DNA of 64,000 nucleotides from Sphingorhabdus_B sp046154385 (GTDB lineage Bacteria; Pseudomonadota; Alphaproteobacteria; Sphingomonadales; Sphingomonadaceae): positions 164,306 to 228,305 of the forward strand of contig NZ_JBJXFW010000045.1 in NCBI RefSeq assembly GCF_046154385.1. The letters run 5' to 3'. Made by a program: the position numbers and the translations under genes. The stretch's first letter is position 1, and the number at the start of each line of letters is the position of its first letter. Below, in pieces: positions 8,559 through 18,226 of the stretch. Below the pieces are notes generated by a model, which was not told the DNA's origin, searched no databases, and saw only the letters and a program-made list of their open reading frames with translations.

Positions 8559-10511
8559 GTGAGTGAGCAACAGGACTGGTTTCCCGTTCCCGAAAGCGCA
8601 ACCGAGCACACATATTGCACCGCTGCGGACTATGACCGGCTTTATGCCGAAAGCATTACCGAACCCGACGCCTTTTGGGCAACGCAGGCCGAGCGCATCG
8701 ACTGGTTCACGCCGCCCACGAAAATCGCGAACTGGTCCTATGATCCTGTTTCGATCAAATGGTATGAAGATGGCGTCCTGAACCTGTGCCACAATGCGGT
8801 GGACCGCCATGTTGCCGTGGGGCGCGGGGATGCGATCGCCTTTATCTTTGAACCCGATGATCCCGCACAGGATGCCCGCCGCGTCAGCTATGCCCAGTTG
8901 CAGGGCGACGTCATTCGCATGGCCAATTGTCTCAAACAGTTGGGCGTTGCCAAGGGGGACCGGGTTACAATCTATATGCCCATGTGTGTCGAAGGCGCGG
9001 TCGCGATGTTGGCCTGCGCGCGGATTGGCGCTGTGCATAGCGTTGTCTTTGGCGGCTTTTCGCCGGAAGCCATCGCCGGACGGATCGAAGATTGCGCCAG
9101 CCGCTTTGTAATCTGCGCCGACACCGCCGTCCGGGGTGGCAAGTCAGTGCCGTTGAAGGCGAATATCGACGCGGCGCTTGAAAAGGTTGGCGGGGTGGAT
9201 GCGGTACTGGTCGTGCGGCATACGGGCGAAGCCGTTGCGATGCACGAGGGTCGCGATCATTGGTTCCACGACATGCAGGTTTCGGGCGAATGCCCCTGCG
9301 AGCCCATGAATGCCGAAGATCCGTTGTTCATTCTCTATACGTCGGGTTCGACCGGAAAGCCCAAGGGCGTTCTGCATACGGTCGGGGGCTATTCCGTATG
9401 GACCGCGGCGACGTTCCATTATGTGTTTGATTACCAGCCCGGCGAGGTCTTTTTCTGCTCGGCGGATATCGGTTGGGTCACGGGCCACAGCTATGTGGTG
9501 TACGGTCCTCTGCAAAATGGCGGGACCAGCCTGATTTTCGAAGGAATACCGAGCTATCCCGACAGCGGACGCTTCTGGGACATTATTGACCGGCATCAGG
9601 TCAACATTTTCTACACCGCGCCCACAGCTTTGCGCGCTTTGATGCGCGACGGCGACGGGCCTGTGAAGGCACGATCACGGCAATCGCTCCGGCTTTTGGG
9701 CACGGTAGGTGAGCCGATCAACCCCGAAGCATGGCGCTGGTACCATGCCACGGTGGGTGAGGGGAAATTGCCCATCGTCGATACATGGTGGCAGACCGAG
9801 ACGGGCGGGGTGATGATCACCACGCTGCCCGGCGCACATGGCATGAAACCGGGAAGCGCAGGCCGACCCTTTTTCGGCATCCGCCCGCAACTGGTCGATG
9901 CCGAAGGTGCTGTGCTGGCAGATGAGCAGATCGGCGGCGCGACAAGCGGCAATTTGTGCATCACGCATAGCTGGCCGGGGCAGGCGCGCACGGTGTATGG
10001 CGATCATGACCGTTTCGTGCAGACCTATTTTTCGACCTATAAGGGCAAATATTTCACAGGCGACGGCTGTCGCCGCGACGAAGACGGCTATTGGTGGATT
10101 ACGGGGCGGGTGGACGATGTTATCAATGTCTCGGGCCATCGCATGGGTACCGCCGAAGTCGAAAGCGCGCTGGTGCTGCACGACAAGGTGGCCGAGGCGG
10201 CGGTTGTCGGTTTTCCGCATGATATCAAGGGGCAGGGCATTTATTGCTATGTCACGCTCAACATGGGCGAGGAGCCGTCGGACGAACTGCACGCCGAATT
10301 GCGGCAGCAGGTGCGGATCGAAATAGGCCCCATTGCATCGCCCGACCATATCCACTTCACCACCGCCTTGCCCAAGACCCGGTCGGGCAAGATCATGCGG
10401 CGCATCTTGCGCAAGATTGCGGAAAATGACTTTGCCGCGCTGGGCGACACATCGACCTTGGCAGATCCCAGCGTGGTTGATGCGCTGATCGAGGGACGGC
10501 AAAACCGTTAG
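8559..10511 (+). CDS. acs: Acetyl-CoA synthetase
   Basis: Activates acetate to acetyl-CoA through acetyl-AMP. With the GTG at 8559 the protein has 650 residues, matching E. coli Acs (652). That start has AGGAGAG six bases upstream, whereas an in-frame ATG at 8526 has no clear ribosome site. The AMP-binding loop YTSGSTGKPKGVLHT is near residues 258-272. TWWQTETGG and the C-terminal catalytic motif TRSGKIMRR are present, with Lys611 the residue typically acetylated by Pat-type regulators. It is followed after 95 bp by a racemase-thiolase-FadJ operon, so it sits in a CoA-thioester catabolic neighbourhood. Confidence 0.96.
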   Translation: MSEQQDWFPVPESATEHTYCTAADYDRLYAESITEPDAFWATQAERIDWFTPPTKIANWSYDPVSIKWYEDGVLNLCHNAVDRHVAVGRGDAIAFIFEPDDPAQDARRVSYAQLQGDVIRMANCLKQLGVAKGDRVTIYMPMCVEGAVAMLACARIGAVHSVVFGGFSPEAIAGRIEDCASRFVICADTAVRGGKSVPLKANIDAALEKVGGVDAVLVVRHTGEAVAMHEGRDHWFHDMQVSGECPCEPMNAEDPLFILYTSGSTGKPKGVLHTVGGYSVWTAATFHYVFDYQPGEVFFCSADIGWVTGHSYVVYGPLQNGGTSLIFEGIPSYPDSGRFWDIIDRHQVNIFYTAPTALRALMRDGDGPVKARSRQSLRLLGTVGEPINPEAWRWYHATVGEGKLPIVDTWWQTETGGVMITTLPGAHGMKPGSAGRPFFGIRPQLVDAEGAVLADEQIGGATSGNLCITHSWPGQARTVYGDHDRFVQTYFSTYKGKYFTGDGCRRDEDGYWWITGRVDDVINVSGHRMGTAEVESALVLHDKVAEAAVVGFPHDIKGQGIYCYVTLNMGEEPSDELHAELRQQVRIEIGPIASPDHIHFTTALPKTRSGKIMRRILRKIAENDFAALGDTSTLADPSVVDALIEGRQNR

Positions 10512-10528
10512 TTGACGCTTGCGTCAAC
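10511..10528. promoter_or_regulatory. Perfect 8+8 palindrome, MerR-operator-like
   Basis: GTTGACGC-TT-GCGTCAAC begins at the acs stop codon and lies 79 bp upstream of the racemase operon. Perfect palindromes with this TTGACG...CGTCAA shape and a 2-bp centre resemble operators of MerR-family regulators such as LiuR that control acyl-CoA catabolism (family knowledge, not shown here). It could alternatively act as a weak attenuator, but there is no T-run. Confidence 0.4.
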
Positions 10529-10554
10529 CTGAAGGACGGGGTAGAAGGCCGCAG

Positions 10555-10570
10555 TTAATCGTGCGGTTAA
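10555..10570. promoter_or_regulatory. TTAAYYG-YG-CRRTTAA operator-like site, copy 1
   Basis: TTAATCG-TG-CGGTTAA, an imperfect 7+7 palindrome (6/7 matched) 36 bp upstream of the racemase ATG. The same layout recurs at 47564-47579 and 55412-55427, each time near a fatty-acid catabolic gene, which is the main reason to call it regulatory. Confidence 0.45.
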
Positions 10571-10606
10571 ATATCTGTGCCGCCCGTTCCGTAACGGAAG
10601 GATGCC

Positions 10607-11761
10607 ATGACTGATTCCTCTGCCAAGGCCGGCCCGCTATCCGGCATCATGGTCATTGAACTGGCCGGTATTGGCCCCGGTCCCTATGCGGGGCAATTGC
10701 TGGCAGATATGGGCGCGGATGTGGTTGTGATTGACCGGCCGGGCGGTGGAATGCCCAAGGCGGTTGATGGTCGCGGCAAGCGGTCCATTGTGCTCGACCT
10801 CAAAAAACCCGAAGCGGTCGAAGCCTTGCTGAAGCTGGTCTCCAAAGCCGATGTGCTGATCGAAGGCCTCCGTCCCGGCGTGACCGAACGCATGGGTGTC
10901 GGGCCAGAAGCGTGTCACGCGATCAATCCGGGCCTTATTTACGGCCGCATGACTGGCTGGGGTCAAAGCGGTCCGTGGAGCCATATGGCAGGTCACGACA
11001 TCAACTATATCAGCATGACCGGCGTCCTGAACGCCATCGGCAAGGACGGACAACCGCCCGTTCCGCCGCTCAACATGGTCGGCGACTTTGGCGGCGGTTC
11101 GATGTTCTTGCTTGCCGGTATATTGGCCGCGCTGGTCGAGCGTGGGCGGACCGGCAAGGGTAATATCGTAGATGCCGCGATCATTGACGGCACGCACAGC
11201 CTGATGAGCTTTGTCCACGGCATGGCGGGTCTCGGCCAATGGCAGACCAGGCGTGAGGCCAATCTGCTCGATGGCGCTGCGCCTTTTTATCGTTGTTACA
11301 TGACGGCGGACGGCAAATTCATGGCGGTCGGCTGTATCGAATCGCAATTCTTTGCGGCGATGATGGAGCGTTTGCCCATCGATCAGGAAGCGTTCGGACA
11401 TCAGCATGACGTGGCCGCCCGGGCGAAACAGCACGAGATGCTGGAAGATGTGTTCGCGACCAAAACCCGCGATGAGTGGGAGGCGATTTTTGCCGGGACC
11501 GATGCGTGCGTCACGCCGGTGCTGGACTATGTCGAAGCAGCAGCGCACCCCGCCAATGCCGAGCGGCAAGCTGTCCTGCAGGATGGTCGCTGGCTGCACC
11601 CGCAAATCGCGCCGCGCCTTGCAACGCAGCCGCTGGCTACCCATTTCGAAATTGCAACAAAAGGCGGTAACTATGCAACGATTTTGGACGAAGCAGGGTT
11701 ATCCGATTCCGAAATATCCCAATTGATCGCGGCGGGTGCCGTGGTCGCAAACAAGGACTGA
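10607..11761 (+). CDS. mcr: Alpha-methylacyl-CoA racemase (CaiB/BaiF CoA-transferase family III)
   Basis: Protein of 384 residues. The segment MTGWGQSGPW...AGHDINYIS is the signature of the racemase branch (Amacr/MCR) of CaiB-BaiF proteins. The catalytic His130 (GHDINY) and Asp160 (GDFGGGS) line up with the His126/Asp156 pair of Mycobacterium tuberculosis MCR. The enzyme epimerises 2-methylacyl-CoA esters so that branched chains (phytol/pristanate-like or sterol side chains) can enter beta-oxidation. GGAAGGATGCC gives a good ribosome site. The thiolase gene starts 2 bp after the stop and FadJ follows, forming one operon that fits branched-chain fatty-acid oxidation. The exact substrate is inference. 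Confidence 0.87.
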   Translation: MTDSSAKAGPLSGIMVIELAGIGPGPYAGQLLADMGADVVVIDRPGGGMPKAVDGRGKRSIVLDLKKPEAVEALLKLVSKADVLIEGLRPGVTERMGVGPEACHAINPGLIYGRMTGWGQSGPWSHMAGHDINYISMTGVLNAIGKDGQPPVPPLNMVGDFGGGSMFLLAGILAALVERGRTGKGNIVDAAIIDGTHSLMSFVHGMAGLGQWQTRREANLLDGAAPFYRCYMTADGKFMAVGCIESQFFAAMMERLPIDQEAFGHQHDVAARAKQHEMLEDVFATKTRDEWEAIFAGTDACVTPVLDYVEAAAHPANAERQAVLQDGRWLHPQIAPRLATQPLATHFEIATKGGNYATILDEAGLSDSEISQLIAAGAVVANKD

Positions 11762-11763
11762 TT

Positions 11764-12978
11764 ATGACTGAAGCCTATATCTATGACACGGTACGAAGCC
11801 CTCGCGGCAAAGGGCGTTCCGATGGCGCGCTGCATGAAATTACACCGCTTGATCTGGCGGCGCAGGTCTTGGCAAGTGTGCGTGATCGTAACGGTCTTGC
11901 GCCTGATGCGGTGGAAGATATCGCCTTTGGTTGCGTCTCCCCGGTGGGCGAACAGGGGGCGGTGATTACGCGAACAGCCGCGCTTCAGGCCGGGTACGCG
12001 CACACCACGTCAGGTATTCAGGTAAACCGTTTCTGCGGATCAGGGCTTGAGGCATCGAATATTGCGTCAGCGAAAGTTATGTCGGGCGAATGCGATCTGG
12101 CGATTGGCGGCGGCGTTGAATCGATGAGCCGTGTGCCAATGGGTTCGGACGGCGGCGCTTGGCCGATTGATCCGCGCTCGGCCATCGCCAATTATTTCAT
12201 TCCGCAGGGAATATCCGCCGATCTGATTGCGACGATCTATGGATATAGCCGCGACGATGTTGATGCCTATTCGGTCGAGAGCCAAAAACGCGCGGCTAAA
12301 GCTTGGGCTGAAAAGCGGTTTGCAAAATCTATCCTACCCATCCGCGATGTGATTGGCGAGGTGATCCTTGATCATGATGAACTCATGCGCCCCGAAACGG
12401 ACATGCAATCGCTTGGCGCCTTGTCGCCAGCTTTCCAGATGATGGGCACCATGATGCCTGGCTTCGACGATATTGCCATGATGCGGTATCCCGAGGTCGA
12501 GAAGATCAACCACGTGCATCATGCAGGGAACAGTTCGGGCATTGTCGACGGGGCTGCTGCGGTGTTGATCGGCAATAAGGAAGCCGGAGAACGACTCGGC
12601 CTGAAACCGCGCGCACGCATTGTTTCAATGGCGTCCATCGGTTCTGAACCGTCGATCATGCTCACGGGCCCCGAATTTGCTGCACAAAAGGCTATGTCGC
12701 GTGCGGGAATGGACAAGGGCGACATTGATGTGTGGGAATTGAACGAGGCATTTGCTGCCGTTGTCCTGCGCTTCATGGAGGCACTCAACATCGACCATAA
12801 TGATATCAACGTGAATGGCGGCGCGATTGCTATGGGCCACCCGCTGGGTGCAACCGGCGCGATGATCTTGGGCACCGTTCTGGACGAACTGGAACGATCC
12901 GGAAAATCGACCGCGCTCACCACCCTGTGCATCGGCGCAGGCATGGGCACTGCGACTATCATCGAACGCGTGAATTGA
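11764..12978 (+). CDS. fadA: Acetyl-CoA C-acyltransferase (thiolase)
   Basis: Catalyses thiolytic cleavage of 3-ketoacyl-CoA, the last step of beta-oxidation. The protein has 404 residues. The nucleophile Cys91 lies in NRFCGSGLEA, with His359 in GHPLGATGA and the acid/base Cys389 in CIGAGMGTA. It starts 2 bp after the racemase stop and ends 14 bp before FadJ, so translation is likely coupled. As the operon supplies its own hydratase/dehydrogenase partner, this is a degradative thiolase rather than a PHB-type enzyme (inference). The symbol denotes the functional class, not proven orthology to E. coli fadA. Confidence 0.92.
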   Translation: MTEAYIYDTVRSPRGKGRSDGALHEITPLDLAAQVLASVRDRNGLAPDAVEDIAFGCVSPVGEQGAVITRTAALQAGYAHTTSGIQVNRFCGSGLEASNIASAKVMSGECDLAIGGGVESMSRVPMGSDGGAWPIDPRSAIANYFIPQGISADLIATIYGYSRDDVDAYSVESQKRAAKAWAEKRFAKSILPIRDVIGEVILDHDELMRPETDMQSLGALSPAFQMMGTMMPGFDDIAMMRYPEVEKINHVHHAGNSSGIVDGAAAVLIGNKEAGERLGLKPRARIVSMASIGSEPSIMLTGPEFAAQKAMSRAGMDKGDIDVWELNEAFAAVVLRFMEALNIDHNDINVNGGAIAMGHPLGATGAMILGTVLDELERSGKSTALTTLCIGAGMGTATIIERVN

Positions 12979-12992
12979 TCGGGATTTCGAAC

Positions 12993-15188
12993 ATGACTTA
13001 CAAAACTTTTTCCGTCGACATCGACAGCGACGGCATCGCGCTTGTCACCATCGACATTCCCGGCGCGACCATGAATGTCTGGAATGGCGACCTGATTGCC
13101 GAATTCGGTGCGTGGGTCGAAGACTTCACAACCAACGACGCGGTCAAGGGTGCCGTTATTACATCCGGCAAAGCTAACGGATTCCTCGCGGGCGCAGACC
13201 TCACCATGCTGAGCGGGGCAAAGGCGAACAGCACGAAAGAAGCCTTTGACCAGGCATTCGCGCTAAACGCCTTGCTGCGCAAGATGGAAGCCGGCGGTAA
13301 GACCGCCAAGGCGTTGACCAGCGGTCAGGCCTCGGCAAAGCCGGTCGCATGTGCCCTTAACGGCCTCGCTCTGGGCGGTGGCTTGGAACTGGCCCTTGCG
13401 TGCCATTATCGCGTTGTTGCCGACAATCCGAAAATCCAGCTCGGCATGCCCGAGGTGATGGTTGGCCTGTTGCCCGGTGGCGGTGGTACCCAGCGTACAC
13501 CTCGCCTGATCGGCCTGCAAAATGCGGCCATGATGATCATTCAGGGCAAGTCGCTCGACCCCGCAACGGCAAAGGCGCAGGGTTTGGTGCATGACGTTGT
13601 CCCGGCTGCGGACCTGATCGCCAATGCCAAGGCATGGGTAAAGGCCAATCCGAAGGTCACTGCACCTTGGGATAAGAAGGATTTCAAATTCCCGGGCGGT
13701 GCAGGCGCAATGGACCCACGTTCGGTTCAGCTTTTCGTCGGACTGAACGCCATGGCGCACAAGGAAAGTAAGGGCAATTTCGATGCCGTGAAGGCGATCT
13801 TGTCCTGCCTTTATGAAGGCTCGATCCTTCCGTTCGACACGGCGCTTCGCGTGGAATCGAAATATTTCACCAAGCTGCTTTCGGGCAGCCAGGCCAAGAA
13901 TATGATCCGCACGCTGTTTATCAACAAGCAGGCTGCAGAAAAGGGCGCCGGACGTCCCAAGGATGTGCCTCCCGTCGAAATCAAGAAAGTCGGCGTTTTG
14001 GGCGGCGGCCTGATGGGATCGGGCATCACCCATGTGACCGTCAAGGGCGGCATGGATGTTGTTGTTCTCGACCGCAGTCTGGAAGACGCCAACAAGGCGG
14101 TCGAATACAGCCGCAAGATTATCGACAAGGCCGTGGGCCGTGGCAAAATGTCCAAGGAAGCAGGCGAGGCATTCATGGCCCGCATTACGCCGACCGATAA
14201 TTATGACGATCTGAAAGATGTCGACCTGATCATCGAGGCGGTGTTTGAACGCCCCGACGTAAAAGCCGACGTCATCAAAAAGGCAGAGGCGGTTATTCGT
14301 CCCGACGTCGTATTTGCTTCCAACACGTCAACTTTGCCTATCACCGGCCTTGCGAAAAATTCGGTCCGTCCGGAACTGTTCATCGGACTGCACTTTTTCT
14401 CGCCCGTAGAAAAAATGCCGCTGTTGGAAATCATCCCCGGCGAACTGTCGGGCGACCGCGCTTTGGCCGCAGCATTTGATTATAATGCGAAGATCAAAAA
14501 GACCCCCATCGTCGTCAAAGACGTGCGTGGTTTCTTCACCAACCGCGTTTTCCCACCTTATATGGGCGAAGCGATGAAGCTGGTGACCGAAGGCGTGAAG
14601 CCTGCCCTGATCGAAAATGCGGCCAAGTCGCTGGGCATGCCCATCGGTCCGCTGGCGTTGCTCGATGAAACCACGTTGCAGCTTGGCTATGATGTGATGC
14701 AATCGACCAAGAAGGAATTGGGCGACGCTTACCAGCCAAGCGGAACCGAAGATTTCATGGAACTGATGGTCGTCAAGCTGGGCCGTAAGGGCCGCCGCTT
14801 CGGCTCTGGTTTTTACGACTACGATGAAAAGGGCGAGCGCCTGACTTTGTGGCAGGGAATGGCCGATCATTATCCCCTGGCGGAAAACCAGCCGACGGTG
14901 GAAGAGGTCAAGCAACGCCTTCTCTACATCCAGTTGATTGCGACGGCGCAATGCTTTGAAGAAGAAGTCGTGTGCGATCCGCAAAGCGCGGATCTTGGGG
15001 CGATCTTCGGATGGGGTTTTGCGCCCTATACCGGCGGTCCGATGAGCTATATCGACACCGTCGGCCTCGAAAACTTCGTCCGCACCGCCGACAGTCTGGC
15101 ACAGCGTTTTGGCAGCCGTTTCGCGCCGCCGAAAAGCTTCCGCGAAATGGCGGATACAGGGGCGACACTTTATAAGGCGGCTGCTTAA
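12993..15188 (+). CDS. fadJ: Trifunctional-type enoyl-CoA hydratase / 3-hydroxyacyl-CoA dehydrogenase (FadJ/FadB-like)
   Basis: Multifunctional beta-oxidation enzyme of 731 residues. Residues 1-200 form an enoyl-CoA hydratase/isomerase domain with an oxyanion loop (FLAGADLTML) and the catalytic region GLELALACHYR...LGMPEV...LPGGGGTQRTPRL. From about residue 334 an NAD-binding 3-hydroxyacyl-CoA dehydrogenase domain begins (GVLGGGLMGSGI) with the HFFSPVEKMPLLEI motif near 468. Two C-terminal helical domains follow. The longer frame from 12927 overlaps the thiolase; ATG 12993 starts cleanly 14 bp after its stop. It closes the racemase-thiolase-FadJ operon. A second-operon paralogue cannot be excluded. 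Confidence 0.93.
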   Translation: MTYKTFSVDIDSDGIALVTIDIPGATMNVWNGDLIAEFGAWVEDFTTNDAVKGAVITSGKANGFLAGADLTMLSGAKANSTKEAFDQAFALNALLRKMEAGGKTAKALTSGQASAKPVACALNGLALGGGLELALACHYRVVADNPKIQLGMPEVMVGLLPGGGGTQRTPRLIGLQNAAMMIIQGKSLDPATAKAQGLVHDVVPAADLIANAKAWVKANPKVTAPWDKKDFKFPGGAGAMDPRSVQLFVGLNAMAHKESKGNFDAVKAILSCLYEGSILPFDTALRVESKYFTKLLSGSQAKNMIRTLFINKQAAEKGAGRPKDVPPVEIKKVGVLGGGLMGSGITHVTVKGGMDVVVLDRSLEDANKAVEYSRKIIDKAVGRGKMSKEAGEAFMARITPTDNYDDLKDVDLIIEAVFERPDVKADVIKKAEAVIRPDVVFASNTSTLPITGLAKNSVRPELFIGLHFFSPVEKMPLLEIIPGELSGDRALAAAFDYNAKIKKTPIVVKDVRGFFTNRVFPPYMGEAMKLVTEGVKPALIENAAKSLGMPIGPLALLDETTLQLGYDVMQSTKKELGDAYQPSGTEDFMELMVVKLGRKGRRFGSGFYDYDEKGERLTLWQGMADHYPLAENQPTVEEVKQRLLYIQLIATAQCFEEEVVCDPQSADLGAIFGWGFAPYTGGPMSYIDTVGLENFVRTADSLAQRFGSRFAPPKSFREMADTGATLYKAAA

Positions 15189-15220
15189 AGACGCGGGTTA
15201 GCGTTCTAATCTAAGTCCTT

Positions 15221-15300
15221 CCGTTCGTGTCGAGCGAAGTCGAGACACCAATCGGTAGCGAACTACTGCACGGCATCTCGACTACGCTCGATGCGAACGG
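15221..15300. repeat. Long imperfect inverted repeat, sphingomonad intergenic type
   Basis: Two arms of about 28 bases (15221-15248 and 15273-15300) are reverse complements with a few mismatches. Both contain a TCGAGCG(A/T)AGTCGAGA core that is itself nearly palindromic. The element resembles dispersed repeats common in sphingomonad genomes. It lies in the 229-base gap after FadJ, just ahead of a terminator. Confidence 0.6.
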
Positions 15301-15364
15301 ATTGGGCATGGAAGTATTCAGGGTGACGGTCGCTATAATTTGAACCTGTTTAGTATTTGCGCGC

Positions 15365-15405
15365 AAAAAAAGGGGCGGCCTCCACTGGGAAGGCCGCCCC
15401 TTTTT
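15365..15405. terminator. Bidirectional rho-independent terminator
   Basis: Ten-base-pair stem GGGGCGGCCT / AGGCCGCCCC with a nine-base loop, preceded by seven A and followed by five T. It stands between the convergent FadJ and TonB-receptor genes and can serve both strands. Confidence 0.9.
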
Positions 15406-15417
15406 CGATTTAGCTTC

Positions 15418-18006
15418 TTAGAACTTCGCGCGAACCGTTACGCCATACATGCGGGGTTCTTCGACAAAACCGATCAGCGAACGGGTGCCAGCGCCACCAC
15501 GCAACGGGGTGTTGGCGGTAATGCCGCGGGTAATTTCGTTCGTCAGGTTCGTGCCCCACAATTCAAAGGTGAAACGCTCATCCGGCGTGGTGAGCCCGAT
15601 GCGCGCATTCATCTTGAAATAATTTTCCTGCTCCGCAAGCGGAATGGGAAGACCATTTGTGTCCAGATTGATAGTCCGTGTGGTCCGGCTGTCCGAATAG
15701 TTCATGCTGCCGTTGACCAGCAATCCCCAGCCTGAGCTGTTGAGCGGACCGTCATAGGTCAACCCGATGACGCCGGTGAATTTCGGAGCGTTGGTAAGAT
15801 CTTGACCGCAAAGCCGGGTTACAGAACCCAACGCAGCGGGGGCGACACCGTTGGCGCAATTGCTCGGATAACGCGCATCGGCATAGGTTAGGGCCAGATT
15901 GCCTTTCACATAATTGCCGAAATCACCGAACAGTTCGAGCTCCGCACCGGTTGAACGGGCGGAGTTTACGTTAAAGGTCAGAAACTGGACGCCGGTGAAT
16001 TCGAGAACCTGGAAATCGCTCATTTTCATATCGAACAAGGCAAGGTTCGCCTTGATCGGTCCGAAGGTGCCTTTCACCCCGATTTCGATCTGGTCCACTT
16101 TTTCGGATTTGAACCGCGGATCTGCAAAAATCGGAGCAACCGTGCCGCCACCCGCCAGCACGGCGCCGGAATTGGTGATATTGGCCGCCGTTGGATCAAG
16201 GTTAAACCCGCCCGATTTGAAGCCGTGGCTGTAACCCGCGTAAAGCAAAAGATCCGGATTGGCTTTATATCCGACTTGCGCCGTGTAGGTAATTTCGTCG
16301 TCTTTGAAGACGTTCGACCATTCACGCGGCAAGGGCAGGAAGTTGCTGGCAAGGCCGCCGCCCAATCCCGCAGGTGCCGCCAAGGTGACTGGTGCTGCGA
16401 ACGGGAAGCAGTTAAGCCCAACAATGCCTGATTGAACTGCGCCGGGCAATCCAGCGCCAGAGAACGCGCCGGTCAGAACGCCGTTCACACTTGCCTGGCA
16501 TGCGCCGTTTATAGAATTAAGCTGGTCAAATGATGCCGTCTTTTTCTCGTCAACATAGCGCGCGCCTAATGTCAGGCTCAATTTATCGGTGAAGTTGATG
16601 ACATTATGCGTAAAAATAGAGAAGCTTTTAGCATCTTGACTAAACCGGTTTTCTGCAAAAGCACCCGCCGAGTTTACCGGAATTCCGCCATTGCCCAATG
16701 CGGTAAATGCAAATAGTGGATTAACTCCGAGTGCATTTGCAAAGTTAAACGCGCTATTGGCCCGTTGGTAATCGGTCCCGAATGTCATGGTCTGGTCTTC
16801 GACAATATCTTCCGTCGAATAGAAACCGCCGACCAGCCAGTCGAGATGATCGTTGAACGCCGTTCCCTGAAACCGCAGTTCGTGGGTCATTGTTTTGATC
16901 CGGTTGCCTGTTGGCAAAATGCCGGGACGGGAATTTTGGCCACCTGCACCGGTTGTAAATATGGCCAATGACACGAAATCTGATTCCTGCGTCGAATTGG
17001 ATTCAAAGTTTCTATACGAACCGATATACGTCATTTTGACGCCACCAAGGTCCCATTTCAGTTCGCCCGAAACACCCCATTGTTCGGCACCATTGACGAA
17101 AAGCTGACCATTGGTTGCCAGATTATTCAACGCTGAAGGACCAGATTGATCGACCCCATCATTCGCCAATCCATGGAACGCAAAGAAGGGTGCCAGTTCG
17201 GTTTCACGAACGATAACGGCGTCGCAGCAATTTTCGTCGACCTTGGAATAATCAGCAAGCAAGCGGATGCTGACATCGGCATTGGGCTCGATATAGAGTT
17301 GGCCGCGCAACATATAACGGTCGCGGTTGTTGCTTTCCGCGCCGGTTGAGCTTTTCAGATATCCATCCCGTTTGCGATAGGTACCCGAAATTCGGAATGC
17401 TGCGACATCCTGTGCGATCGGGACGCTGACCCCGCCTTGCACATTGATGAAATTGAAATTGCCATAAGATGCGTTGGCAAAGCCTTCAAATTCGGAGAGG
17501 TTGGCGCGCTTCGTTGTGATATTGAGCGCACCGGCCGATGTATTGCGTCCGAACAACGTGCCTTGTGGCCCACGCAAAATTTCGAGCCGTTCCAGGTCGA
17601 CTAGGTCGCCAAGCGCTACGCCGGGGCGCGATTGATAGACGCCGTCAATGAAAACGCCGACCGAGCTTTCCAGGCCGGTGTTATTGCCGGTGGTGCCGAC
17701 GCCGCGAATTTTGATCGAGGTGCCCTGGGTTTCAGTCTGTGATGACTGGATGTTGAAACTGGGCGAAATCGAGGACAAAGTTTTGATGTCCGAAACACCT
17801 TCGCGTTCCAATGCCTCGGGCGCTACTGCTGTCACAGCGAGGGGAATGTCCTGCACATCCATCGCACGCAAAGTTGCGGTCACAATGATCGGCTCATCCC
17901 CATCGTCATCGGCTGCGGACTGTTGGGCAAAGGCGGCAGGTACCGCCAAAGTGCTGCAAATCGTGCCGCACAAAGCGGCCGTCATTATACGGTTAAAACG
18001 ACGCAT
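15418..18006 (-). CDS. TonB-dependent outer-membrane receptor
   Basis: Protein of 862 residues with a signal peptide (cleavage likely after AFA-Q near residue 28). An N-terminal plug follows (EPIIVTATLRAMDVQDIPLAV, then IRGVGTTGNN and DGVYQSRPG), then a 22-strand barrel ending in aromatic Phe (VRAKF). The closely related receptors of sphingomonads take up siderophores or organic substrates. With a fatty-acid/branched-chain operon immediately beside it, uptake of a hydrophobic or steroid-like compound is possible, but the substrate is not readable. GGAGGAG precedes the ATG. It converges on FadJ through a shared terminator and diverges from the E1 gene. Confidence 0.92.
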   Translation of the reverse strand: MRRFNRIMTAALCGTICSTLAVPAAFAQQSAADDDGDEPIIVTATLRAMDVQDIPLAVTAVAPEALEREGVSDIKTLSSISPSFNIQSSQTETQGTSIKIRGVGTTGNNTGLESSVGVFIDGVYQSRPGVALGDLVDLERLEILRGPQGTLFGRNTSAGALNITTKRANLSEFEGFANASYGNFNFINVQGGVSVPIAQDVAAFRISGTYRKRDGYLKSSTGAESNNRDRYMLRGQLYIEPNADVSIRLLADYSKVDENCCDAVIVRETELAPFFAFHGLANDGVDQSGPSALNNLATNGQLFVNGAEQWGVSGELKWDLGGVKMTYIGSYRNFESNSTQESDFVSLAIFTTGAGGQNSRPGILPTGNRIKTMTHELRFQGTAFNDHLDWLVGGFYSTEDIVEDQTMTFGTDYQRANSAFNFANALGVNPLFAFTALGNGGIPVNSAGAFAENRFSQDAKSFSIFTHNVINFTDKLSLTLGARYVDEKKTASFDQLNSINGACQASVNGVLTGAFSGAGLPGAVQSGIVGLNCFPFAAPVTLAAPAGLGGGLASNFLPLPREWSNVFKDDEITYTAQVGYKANPDLLLYAGYSHGFKSGGFNLDPTAANITNSGAVLAGGGTVAPIFADPRFKSEKVDQIEIGVKGTFGPIKANLALFDMKMSDFQVLEFTGVQFLTFNVNSARSTGAELELFGDFGNYVKGNLALTYADARYPSNCANGVAPAALGSVTRLCGQDLTNAPKFTGVIGLTYDGPLNSSGWGLLVNGSMNYSDSRTTRTINLDTNGLPIPLAEQENYFKMNARIGLTTPDERFTFELWGTNLTNEITRGITANTPLRGGAGTRSLIGFVEEPRMYGVTVRAKF

Positions 18007-18226
18007 TTCTCTCTCTCCTCCATATTGACTGTGGATTTTGCGACATTTTCTGTTCGTCTCGATCCAGCAGTCACTTACAAATTCACTGGGATTTCCCGGG
18101 GAATAAGCTCTCTCTCAATCAACATCCTATCGAAGAATTTTCACAAATCCAGTGATTTAATCAAGCGATTGAATTTTGCGATTTGGTGTGGCTTTTGCGT
18201 GTCGCTTCGTTATTCAGTGTCGGGAT

